Shown: positions 6,303-12,850 of the stretch, one piece after another
Layout: each line of letters opens with the position of its first letter
Position numbering within the stretch: position 1 is the first letter of the stretch
NCBI GenBank assembly: GCA_046758865.1
Contig: JBHIBD010000004.1
Span: forward strand, 1 to 57,783
Origin: JBHIBD01 sp046758865
GTDB taxonomy: Bacteria; Planctomycetota; Brocadiia; Brocadiales; Bathyanammoxibiaceae
DNA length: 57,783 nucleotides
Reading direction: 5' to 3'
Program-made: the position numbers and the translations under genes
The notes under the pieces: generated by a model
Database searches by the model: none
Seen by the model: the letters and a program-made list of their open reading frames with translations, nothing else
What the model was told of the DNA's origin: nothing

Positions 6303-6449
6303 TGTCATTGCAAGCGGAGCAATCAAACGTGCGGGCAAGCCATCCGAAGCTGCGCATAGGACTGGCAAGCTCGCACGCTACATTTTTGGTCGTTTCACTT
6401 CACGCCAAAGGCGGACTCGCCACGCTGTTGGGCGAGCCCTCAGAATGAC
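6303..6449. repeat. Composite of repeat fragments between EamA and ispD
   Basis: The left end GTCATTGCAAGCGGAGCAATC is a GTCATT-element start, the middle holds CTCGCACGCTACAT (a cassette end, about 6372-6385), and the right end CAGAATGAC (6441-6449) belongs to the GTCATTCTGAG version. It is a mosaic of decayed elements; no gene. Confidence 0.5.
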
Positions 6450-6479
6450 AATTGTACAGGATTCTTCAGGGGCCTCGTC

Positions 6480-7166
6480 CTACCTCAGGAGCGCGCCTGC
6501 CAGCACAAGGTCCTCTGGGGTGGTAATCTTTATATTGGTATGGCTCCCTGGAACTATCTCTACCGGATGACCCAATCTCTCAACCGCCTGGGCGTCGTCT
6601 GTGACCTCAACATCTTCCTCAAGGAGTGCATCGTAGGCCCTCAGCAATATATCCTTCTTAAAACCCTGCGGTGTCTGAGCTATCCAAAGACTGTCCCTGT
6701 TTACCGTGCGGATTATCCTCTCTGTGCCCTCCACCTCTTTCACTGTAGCGGTCACAGGTACCGCAAGGATGGCGGCGCCCGAGGCCTCAACCCTATTTAT
6801 CACTGCCTCTATCATCTCCCTACTTACTATGGGCCTAACGGCGTCATGCACCAGCACTATATCTGTCTGGGGTTCAAGGTGTTTCAGGGCCTCATAAACA
6901 CTGTCCTGCCTCCTCCTCCCACCTGGCACTATCTTAACCCTGATGCTATATTCTGCAAATTTATCCTTACATTTATCTCTAACATCCTCAAGTTCGGATG
7001 GACCTACTACCAGGATTGTCTCCCGAACACCCTTCACATCCAGGAATTTTTCCAGGGAGTGCTGGAAGATAGGTTTCCCCTTAATGAGCAGATAGGGCTT
7101 CTTCACACCCCCTCCCATCCGCACCCCGAGACCTGCTGCAGCCAGTATTATAGATACATGCGGCAT
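6480..7166 (-). CDS. ispD: 2-C-methyl-D-erythritol 4-phosphate cytidylyltransferase
   Basis: IspD couples MEP and CTP to CDP-methylerythritol, the third step of the non-mevalonate isoprenoid pathway. The 228 residues match the family length. The N-terminal nucleotide-binding motif LAAAGLGVRMGGGVKKPY holds the expected Arg and Lys. PGGRRRQDSVYEAL, VLVHDAVRP and TPQGFKKDIL, and EVTDDAQAVERLGHPVEIVPGSHTNIKITTPEDL at the C-terminus, complete the signature. The isoprenoid product could feed the prenyltransferase encoded at 30314. It stands alone on the minus strand between repeat-filled gaps. No IspF domain is fused or adjacent. Confidence 0.95.
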   Translation of the reverse strand: MPHVSIILAAAGLGVRMGGGVKKPYLLIKGKPIFQHSLEKFLDVKGVRETILVVGPSELEDVRDKCKDKFAEYSIRVKIVPGGRRRQDSVYEALKHLEPQTDIVLVHDAVRPIVSREMIEAVINRVEASGAAILAVPVTATVKEVEGTERIIRTVNRDSLWIAQTPQGFKKDILLRAYDALLEEDVEVTDDAQAVERLGHPVEIVPGSHTNIKITTPEDLVLAGALLR

Positions 7167-7216
7167 TATACTAAATGCACCTCAAGAACTCTGAAAAAGT
7201 CCTCTAACACTATGTT

Positions 7217-7288
7217 GTCATTCTGAGCGAAGCGAAGAATCTTCTGTTTTTCCGAGATTCTTCGCCGCCTTCTGCGGCTCAGAATGAC
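7217..7288. repeat. GTCATTCTGAG...CTCAGAATGAC palindromic element
   Basis: The ends GTCATTCTGAG and CTCAGAATGAC are inverted copies; the interior pairs GCGAAGAATCTTC with GAGATTCTTCGCCG. It is a variant of the GTCATTGCGAG elements and lies between the dGTPase and ispD genes. Confidence 0.7.
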
Positions 7289-7343
7289 ATTCGGTGTGTT
7301 TTGCAGAGGCTTCATTTCATGAAAGAAACATGTTACTTATTGG

Positions 7344-8489
7344 TTACACCCTCTCGTGGGGATAAAATAGCTTCCTATACTCGTCTTGGGCATAACGGTC
7401 TGTCATACCTGCTATGTAGTCACAAACACCCTGATAAAGACCCGCATCCTCTACCCACCGCTGAAATTCCGGCGGAAGCTGCCTGGGGTTAGTAACATAA
7501 GCCTTGAAAAGCTCCTCTATAAATCGTCTGGCCTTATCTGACATACGCGCCACCCGATAGTGCATATAGACCCGCTCGTCCATGAAGTCCTGCAGTCTCT
7601 TTTTCTGCTCTGAGAGTTCGGGTGAGAATTCTACAAGAACCTCTGGGCACGCACGCACATCCTGCACGCTTTGTCCCCCAAGGCGCTGCAGCTTCCGCTG
7701 TGTATTTTCCAACAGGTCTGTAACCTCGAGGTTTATCAGGAATATGATGGTCTGTGCCCTTTTGTACTCCTTCTCCAGGTTAGCCCATTTTTTGTTTACC
7801 TCTTCTGATGCAAAACGCCACAGCTCGACGTTCTTAAGGTCGTCTTCGGTTATAAGTCCTGCCTTCAGACCATCATCAAGGTCATGATTGTCATATGCTA
7901 TGGAGTCGGCCTTTTCCACCACCTGTGCCTCAAGGAGGGGCTTCTCCTCTGGCCTGAACTCCACAGGCGGATCCATATGGGCATCGTGTTTCACTATAGA
8001 CTCCCGTAACTCCCAGGAGAGATTAAGCCCTGGAAATCTAGGATAGCGCTTTTCTAATATATCAACCACTCGGAGTCCGTGGAGATTGTGTTCAAACCCT
8101 CCGTGACCCCGCATGAGTTCAGACAGCGCTTCCTCTCCTGAGTGGCCGAAAGGGGTGTGCCCTAGGTCATGGGCCAGGGCAATGGCCTCGGTAAGGTCCT
8201 CGTTCAAGTTTAAGGCCCTGGCCATACAACGGGAAATCTGTGCTACCTCCATGGTGTGCGTCAGCCGGGTCCGGTAATAGTCCCCCTCATGGTTCACGAA
8301 GACCTGGGTCTTATATTCAAGCCGCCTGAAGGCCGTGGAGTGTACAATACGGTCCTTATCTCTTTGGTATACGCTTCGGTAGGGATGCTCCTCCTCCGAA
8401 TGCCTTCTGCCAAGAGAGTCTTTACTCTTCATGGCATAGCTGGCCAACTCCCTATCCTCACGTCTCTCTATATCTGCCCTAGAAATCAC
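7344..8489 (-). CDS. dgt: HD-domain deoxyguanosinetriphosphate triphosphohydrolase-like protein
   Basis: Dgt-family enzymes hydrolyse dNTPs to deoxynucleosides and triphosphate, affecting the dNTP pool. The 381-residue protein has the family N-terminus (HPYRSVYQRDKDRIVHSTAFRRLEYKTQVF), then RTRLTHTMEVAQI with the first metal His, and AHDLGHTPFGHSGEEAL with the HD pair and conserved GHTPFGH. A further Asp metal ligand is in the VVEKADSIAYDNHDLDDGL helix. It is the last gene of a minus-strand group with the HIT protein (10-bp gap) and FmdB-like protein. Substrate preference cannot be read from sequence. Confidence 0.92.
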   Translation of the reverse strand: MISRADIERREDRELASYAMKSKDSLGRRHSEEEHPYRSVYQRDKDRIVHSTAFRRLEYKTQVFVNHEGDYYRTRLTHTMEVAQISRCMARALNLNEDLTEAIALAHDLGHTPFGHSGEEALSELMRGHGGFEHNLHGLRVVDILEKRYPRFPGLNLSWELRESIVKHDAHMDPPVEFRPEEKPLLEAQVVEKADSIAYDNHDLDDGLKAGLITEDDLKNVELWRFASEEVNKKWANLEKEYKRAQTIIFLINLEVTDLLENTQRKLQRLGGQSVQDVRACPEVLVEFSPELSEQKKRLQDFMDERVYMHYRVARMSDKARRFIEELFKAYVTNPRQLPPEFQRWVEDAGLYQGVCDYIAGMTDRYAQDEYRKLFYPHERV

Positions 8490-8499
8490 CTGATTGACC

Positions 8500-8967
8500 T
8501 CAGAAGAATCCCCTTAGTTTCGTTAAAAGCTCAGACAGGTGCTGCGAAATGACCTTTGTATCAGAAGCAACGGGCATAAAATTAGTGTCACCTACCCATC
8601 TTGGCACTATATGAAAATGAAGGTGCTGCTCACCGGCCCCCGCAGCCTTCCCTATGTTGACCCCTATATTGAATCCCTCTGGCTTTATGCCTTCTCTTAG
8701 AGCAGCCTTAGCTCGTCCAAGGAGTCTCATAATCTCAAGCATTTCCTGGTCGTTTAGCTCATCGAAGTCACACTTGTGCTCGTTGGGTGCTATCATCAGG
8801 TGACCGTAGTTATAGGGATATTTGTTGAGTATCAGAAAACACTCTTTCCCCCTGCATACGATCAGGTTTTTGTCGTCATCGGTATCCTCAATGGCCCGAC
8901 AGAATATACAACCCTTTTTTTCTGCCAGGATGTACTCTTGACGCCAAGGTGCCCAAAGATTCTTCAT
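8500..8967 (-). CDS. HIT-family nucleotide hydrolase/phosphorylase
   Basis: The HIT signature HLHFHIVPRW near residue 118 carries the catalytic His triad. MKNLWAPWRQEYI and CIFCRAI at the start (with a CxxC pair), and LNKYPYNYGHLMIAPNEH, identify the 'Ap4A phosphorylase II-like/HIT' branch common in bacteria. The likely role is hydrolysis of dinucleoside polyphosphates or nucleotidyl conjugates in the cytoplasm. Length (155) is normal. It is 10 bp upstream of the dGTPase gene in the same direction, so nucleotide clean-up may be the shared theme (inference). Confidence 0.9.
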   Translation of the reverse strand: MKNLWAPWRQEYILAEKKGCIFCRAIEDTDDDKNLIVCRGKECFLILNKYPYNYGHLMIAPNEHKCDFDELNDQEMLEIMRLLGRAKAALREGIKPEGFNIGVNIGKAAGAGEQHLHFHIVPRWVGDTNFMPVASDTKVISQHLSELLTKLRGFF

Positions 8968-9016
8968 TGTACTCCAACGGGGTTAGAACAGGATAATGTA
9001 AGGTGAGACAAAACTG

Positions 9017-9241
9017 TTATCCACAAGTATCACAACTTGTGGATGTGCACGAGGCACAAGAAGAGCCTCCGCTGGAGGCATTGTTGCTGCTATTAGCGCC
9101 CATGCCAAAGACAGAAAAGACCTTCTCTACCTCTTTCCCTCCACACTCCGGGCATCCGACTGCCCTCTTTTGCGTGGAGCTAGAGAAATACTCCTCAAAC
9201 CTATGCGTACAACTAGTGCAATTAAACTCATAAATAGGCAT
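9017..9241 (-). CDS. FmdB-family zinc-ribbon protein
   Basis: This 74-residue protein begins MPIYEFNCTSCTHRFEEYF, the standard FmdB/CxxC_CXXC_SSSS start, with a second pair CPECGG to complete a zinc ribbon. The tail is Ser/Gly-rich followed by CASC-TSTSCDTCG, adding four further Cys. The role of the family is unclear; it was first noted beside formamidase genes. Placed at the head of the HIT/dGTPase group with a 49-bp gap. Confidence 0.88.
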   Translation of the reverse strand: MPIYEFNCTSCTHRFEEYFSSSTQKRAVGCPECGGKEVEKVFSVFGMGANSSNNASSGGSSCASCTSTSCDTCG

Positions 9242-9278
9242 AGTCTTTAATCAAAATAATTCTATATAAGATGCAAGT

Positions 9279-9449
9279 CTACAAGGACTTACCTGTTAGC
9301 TCCTGATATACGCCAGACTCGCTATCGGCTTCCGCCTGCAGACCTTCCCTCTCATATGCTGCAACGCCTAAATTGTAATGCACTTCAGGGTCACTCGGGT
9401 CTACTGCCAGGACCTTTTTGTACTCACCTATTAAATCTTTACCTAAAGC
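9279..9449 (-). pseudogene. Remnant of a TPR protein C-terminus
   Basis: One minus-strand frame is open for 56 codons and reads LGKDLIGEYKKVLAVDPSDPEVHYNLGVAAYEREG... before a TAG at 9279-9281. That is a clear tetratricopeptide unit. It has no start codon: a TAG lies just upstream in frame, and its first codons overlap the end of the SHOCT gene in a different frame. The A-rich run in the SHOCT gene cannot join the two by -1 slippage because the same TAG intervenes. Most likely a leftover of a decayed gene, possibly related to the TPR gene at 12851. Confidence 0.55.
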
Positions 9450-10486
9450 CTATCGAGTAGTTCTTTTTTCTTTTTCTCATAATCATTTTCTGTAATTAAA
9501 CCTTCGTCCATCAGATTCCTAAGGTCCTTGAGTCGTTGTGGAATAGACTTCTTTGTCTGCGATTCTCTCTTGAGGAGTTCCGCCTTCTTGTATCTATAAT
9601 CTTCAGGTGAAATAAGGTCATTGTCCAGGAGTTCCTTCAGATCCCTAAGCTTCTGGCTCAAGTTTCCTTCCTCGATGGCTGGAGCTTCTTTTGGCGATAC
9701 ATAGCCAGCAGATGGGTCTGGACCACCTGGTGATACCATCCCAATTTGTTCCTCTATCCTCCTAAGCCTTTCTTCCATAATGGGGTTAGTCTTATAGCCA
9801 TAGGCATCAAACTCCACCTCTTCCTCTGCCATTGAAACGAGCGGCTCAACATCGAAGGACTTTTCCTGCAGATTTATGACCAGCCAGTTCCTGTGACCCT
9901 CTTTGTAGCTCTGACCCTCTCCCAGCGCAAGCTCCCAGAAACCGCTGCTCTTAATAGAAGTAGGGTCCTTGGATGAAGATGGGTAACCCTTCCTGCCGCC
10001 AGGGCGGGGTATGTCCTTCACCCTGGATTGTACGCGGCTAAAGGCTATATTCAGGCCCTCATCAGTGATAAACACACTAAAGATGGTTTTTAGATCGTGG
10101 AGTAGGGCCCTCTCGCGTTGGGAGTAGACGTAAAGACATTCGTTCGCAGTCGATTTAGAAAGGGCATCTGCAATAAGCGAGGCCAGTGTTCTTATCTCGG
10201 CTTTACTAAAGACCTTCTTACTTCCCTTTTTAACAAAGACTCCCTTTTCTCTAAAGGATATCGAGGATAATACTTTCTTTAATCTGTCTTCTTGAATGAT
10301 GTATGGATGGTTAAACGGTGGAGACACACCTTTCAACTCTTTTGCATCCCTCAATTCCACATAGGTGTCGCCATCCTTGTATATTGGGTTGGATGCTGCC
10401 TGAACACTACAGGCTGGAAGGATAATATAATAGACGAAGGTGCAAAAGACGGCCCTTGCTGCTACAGCTACAAATCTTTCTTTCAT
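9443..10486 (-). CDS. Exported protein with two C-terminal SHOCT domains, function unknown
   Basis: Residues 1-31 look like a signal peptide (hydrophobic segment to PACSVQAAS). The middle part (about 35-240) matches no family known to me. The last 75 residues hold two copies of a short SHOCT-like helix-turn: LSQKLRDLKELLDNDLISPEDYRYKKAELL and IPQRLKDLRNLMDEGLITENDYEKKKKELL. SHOCT segments often mediate oligomerisation or membrane attachment. The start overlaps the stop of the upstream small basic gene by 4 bp (ATGA), so the two are translationally coupled. Confidence 0.7.
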   Translation of the reverse strand: MKERFVAVAARAVFCTFVYYIILPACSVQAASNPIYKDGDTYVELRDAKELKGVSPPFNHPYIIQEDRLKKVLSSISFREKGVFVKKGSKKVFSKAEIRTLASLIADALSKSTANECLYVYSQRERALLHDLKTIFSVFITDEGLNIAFSRVQSRVKDIPRPGGRKGYPSSSKDPTSIKSSGFWELALGEGQSYKEGHRNWLVINLQEKSFDVEPLVSMAEEEVEFDAYGYKTNPIMEERLRRIEEQIGMVSPGGPDPSAGYVSPKEAPAIEEGNLSQKLRDLKELLDNDLISPEDYRYKKAELLKRESQTKKSIPQRLKDLRNLMDEGLITENDYEKKKKELLDRL

Positions 10487-10740
10487 CCCCTCTTTTTGGA
10501 AATTCTTTTCTTAGGTGCAGCCTTTCTCGCCTTGGCATATAGGGATTCCATATATACCTTTGTCTTTTTTAGACCATACCTCTTGGCCTTAAAACGCACT
10601 GCCTCCAGGCTTCTGCCAAGTTTTTTTGCCAACTTACTGGTATCAGTACTTGGGTACTCTTTTTTGAGTGTGGAGAGCTCTGACTTACTCCACTTTTCAA
10701 GGCCCTTACGCCGGGAAACCCTTCTTCTTGCCTTCACCAT
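10483..10740 (-). CDS. Small basic SANT/homeodomain-like DNA-binding protein
   Basis: The 85-residue protein is strongly basic, with Lys/Arg clusters at both ends. Its centre, WSKSELSTLKKEYPSTDTSKLAKKLGRSLEAVRFKAKRYGLKK, is the tri-helical pattern of Myb/SANT-like or phage-type helix-turn-helix domains. It probably binds DNA. It is first of a two-gene unit, coupled by ATGA overlap to an exported SHOCT protein, an unusual pairing. Target and role unknown. Confidence 0.72.
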   Translation of the reverse strand: MVKARRRVSRRKGLEKWSKSELSTLKKEYPSTDTSKLAKKLGRSLEAVRFKAKRYGLKKTKVYMESLYAKARKAAPKKRISKKRG

Positions 10741-10878
10741 AGTATTTACCTGAATCTCTGAAATGCTTCTCGATATTTGTAATTATCTCAACACTTAGCA
10801 TACACCTCTGATATTGTCAAGGAAAAACTAATTAATGACCTAAGGGCTAGCGGGCATTATATTTGGGCGTTTTTCTCC

Positions 10879-10907
10879 TTGAAAGACCGCACCTCAGTAT
10901 GTAGAAT
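10879..10907 (+). promoter_or_regulatory. Promoter for the phosphatidyltransferase-HAD pair
   Basis: TTGAAA (10879-10884), 17-bp spacer, TAGAAT (10902-10907), each 5/6 to consensus. Transcription should start near 10914, right at the ribosome-binding site AAGGAGG (10914-10920), giving a very short leader. Confidence 0.6.
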
Positions 10908-10924
10908 CTCCTCAAGGAGGAAAA

Positions 10925-11554
10925 GTGTTCTTGAAGGCAACCTTTATCACTCTTCTCAGAGTATTATTGGTCTTTATAATTATAGCCCTTTTTCAGCGGG
11001 GGGTCACTTTTAACGCAATTGCCACGTTCCTTATTGGCTGCATCATAGCAATGGATGCCCTTGATGGATATATTGCCCGCAGGTACGGTGAGACATCTAA
11101 ACAGGGTGCCGTTTTTGACATCTTGGGTGATAGAATAGTAGAGAATGTACTGTGGATATATTTTGCCTGCATCGGAGAGTATTCATTTTGGATACCCTTG
11201 ATAGTAATTACAAGGGATGTAATAGTTGATAATATAAGGAGTCTTGCCTTTGCCGAGGGCAAAACTGCCTTTGGGGAGACAACCATGCAAAGGGAGGCGT
11301 GGGCAAAGTTTCTTGTCAGTTCAAACTGGAGCAGGGGTCTGTACGCTGCCGCCAAGGGCGTTTGCTTTACCTATATTGGCCTAATGATCACTCTTGAAAG
11401 CGCCAACATCTCGGAGGCCTGGCTCAGTTACTTGATATCCATAAAATTCATGCTTATCTATACCACTGTCGCCTTCTGCTTAGTCAGGGGACTGCCTGTT
11501 GTCTGGGAAGGCCGAGAATACCTTTTCGGAAGCGGCCTAAAAGGGACCTCTTAG
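10925..11554 (+). CDS. CDP-alcohol phosphatidyltransferase (PgsA-like)
   Basis: The protein carries the complete CDP-alcohol phosphotransferase motif: MDALDGYIARRYGETSKQGAVFDILGD, i.e. D-x2-DG-x2-AR-x8-G-x3-D-x3-D, with all four metal-binding Asp. It has about six membrane segments and normal length (209). Such enzymes join a CDP-diacylglycerol phosphatidyl group to an alcohol; glycerol-3-phosphate (PgsA) is the commonest acceptor but inositol-phosphate or others cannot be excluded. Start: GTG at 10925, 4 bp after AAGGAGG; a TTG at 10931 has more usual spacing. An HAD phosphatase follows 5 bp downstream. Confidence 0.85.
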   Translation: MFLKATFITLLRVLLVFIIIALFQRGVTFNAIATFLIGCIIAMDALDGYIARRYGETSKQGAVFDILGDRIVENVLWIYFACIGEYSFWIPLIVITRDVIVDNIRSLAFAEGKTAFGETTMQREAWAKFLVSSNWSRGLYAAAKGVCFTYIGLMITLESANISEAWLSYLISIKFMLIYTTVAFCLVRGLPVVWEGREYLFGSGLKGTS

Positions 11555-11559
11555 GCTAC

Positions 11560-12207
11560 ATGATAAAGGCAGCCATCTTCGACGTAGACCATACTATCCT
11601 AAAGAGACGGTCCTCCGAACGCATCTTCGTTAAATACCTCCGGGAGCGGGACATTATTACTACCAGGGACATCATCCGCTTTATGTACACCTTTCTGACA
11701 AAATTAATCAGCTTAAACGGCATCTACTTCAAGAAAAACAAGTTCTATCTAAAGGGGAAAGACATAAAGGTATTGGAGGCTGAGGCAACAAGGTGTTTTC
11801 AGAACAGGATAATGCCCCACATATCTGCGAAGGCCCTTAAAGAGATGCAAAAGAAGAAAGAATCTGGTTACACCATCGTTCTATTATCGGGCACACTTGA
11901 CGTGCTGCTAAAGCAATTCAAGGAATATTGTAAGGCAGATGTAGTTATAGGGTCAAATCTTAAAAACGTTAACGGACTGCTTACAGGCGAGCTTCAGGGC
12001 ATCCACCCCTACGGCCACGGCAAGGCTATACTGCTAGAGGACCTGGCTCTGAAGATGGAGATAGACCTGAAAAATTCCTATGCCTATGCTGACCACTTTT
12101 CCGATATCGAATTTCTCCGCATGGTGGGTAATCCCGTTGCAGTGAATGCACACCCGGGGCTGAGGCTCTATGCAAAAATAAGTGGCTGGTCTATTGTAGA
12201 CTTCTAA
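11560..12207 (+). CDS. HAD-IB family phosphatase, candidate phosphatidylglycerophosphate phosphatase
   Basis: HAD motif I is FDVDHT (nucleophile Asp8, acid Asp10), motif II is LLSGT and motif IV is YADHFSDIEFL. The ending VGNPVAVNAHPGLRLYAKISGWSIVDF is typical of the TIGR01490 HAD-IB group related to SerB, CicA and E. coli PgpC. It follows the CDP-alcohol phosphatidyltransferase by 5 bp. If that enzyme makes phosphatidylglycerophosphate, this one could remove the phosphate, the PgpC step of phosphatidylglycerol synthesis. This is inference from order; serine or lysophosphatidate phosphatase activity is an alternative. Confidence 0.85.
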   Translation: MIKAAIFDVDHTILKRRSSERIFVKYLRERDIITTRDIIRFMYTFLTKLISLNGIYFKKNKFYLKGKDIKVLEAEATRCFQNRIMPHISAKALKEMQKKKESGYTIVLLSGTLDVLLKQFKEYCKADVVIGSNLKNVNGLLTGELQGIHPYGHGKAILLEDLALKMEIDLKNSYAYADHFSDIEFLRMVGNPVAVNAHPGLRLYAKISGWSIVDF

Positions 12208-12220
12208 AGGCTTGCGGTCT

Positions 12221-12844
12221 TTAAAAATCTTCCAGGATAAATCCACCTTTGGGTTCTTCTTTCTTCTTAGGTGGTATTAGTGCAGGCTTCCTTTTCTTTG
12301 GTGGCGCCGGAGCGGCCTCTATTTTAGTGCTGCTGGTGGGTTTTTGTTCCATCTTTGGCTTAGCCGGAGGTTTCTCTATCTTGATTATACTCTTTCTTGG
12401 TATTTCCTGTATTCGTGCCTCTTCCTCTACCTGTTGTCTCAGCCTCTCCTCCAGATGTTTACGCCTCCTCTCCGCAATTTGTGCCTGTTGCTTCTTTGCC
12501 TGCTCATCTACCCTCCGCTCGAGCGCCTCTATGTATTTACGCATCTTAGCCATGGAACTTTTCAGCGATTCCTGGTGGGAAATCACCTCCAGTTGCATTT
12601 TCTCTGCACTCGCCTGCTTTTCCTCCAAAAGTGTCAACCTTTGACTGGTGGATGTATCTCTAGCAAGTTCTTCCACCTTTCCCATAATCTCCTCGTTGGA
12701 CTCTTCAATGGTCCCAATCCTTTCAATCACTACCGCCATCTGCTGTTCCATGGCATCTAATCTTGCCTGCGTATCACCACCGCCACTGAACGTACCACAA
12801 CCTGAAAAAAGTACTGCCAGGACAGCGTATAAAGGCGTTCTCAT
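12221..12844 (-). CDS. Coiled-coil lipoprotein, function unknown
   Basis: A short signal peptide ends in lipobox LFSGC (Cys16). Residues 25-150 are heptad-rich coiled coil (ARLDAMEQQMAVVIERIGTIEE..., EERLRQQVEEEARIQE) and the C-terminal third is Pro/Lys-rich (PPKKRKPALIPPKKKEEP). The N-terminal arrangement recalls CpoB/YbgF-type trimerising coils, but there is no TPR domain in this protein. The next gene upstream on the same strand (stop at 12851, 6-bp gap) is a large TPR lipoprotein, so the two may act together in the envelope. It converges on the HAD gene, 13 bp apart. Confidence 0.75.
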   Translation of the reverse strand: MRTPLYAVLAVLFSGCGTFSGGGDTQARLDAMEQQMAVVIERIGTIEESNEEIMGKVEELARDTSTSQRLTLLEEKQASAEKMQLEVISHQESLKSSMAKMRKYIEALERRVDEQAKKQQAQIAERRRKHLEERLRQQVEEEARIQEIPRKSIIKIEKPPAKPKMEQKPTSSTKIEAAPAPPKKRKPALIPPKKKEEPKGGFILEDF

Positions 12845-12850
12845 CGATCT

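Noticed and set aside
6540..7226. 228-codon open frame on the plus strand opposite ispD
   Set aside because: Shadow of ispD; no ribosome-binding site or family features.
9443..9475. Programmed -1 frameshift at the A-rich run joining the SHOCT and TPR frames
   Set aside because: The -1 frame meets TAG a few codons after the run, before the TPR sequence.
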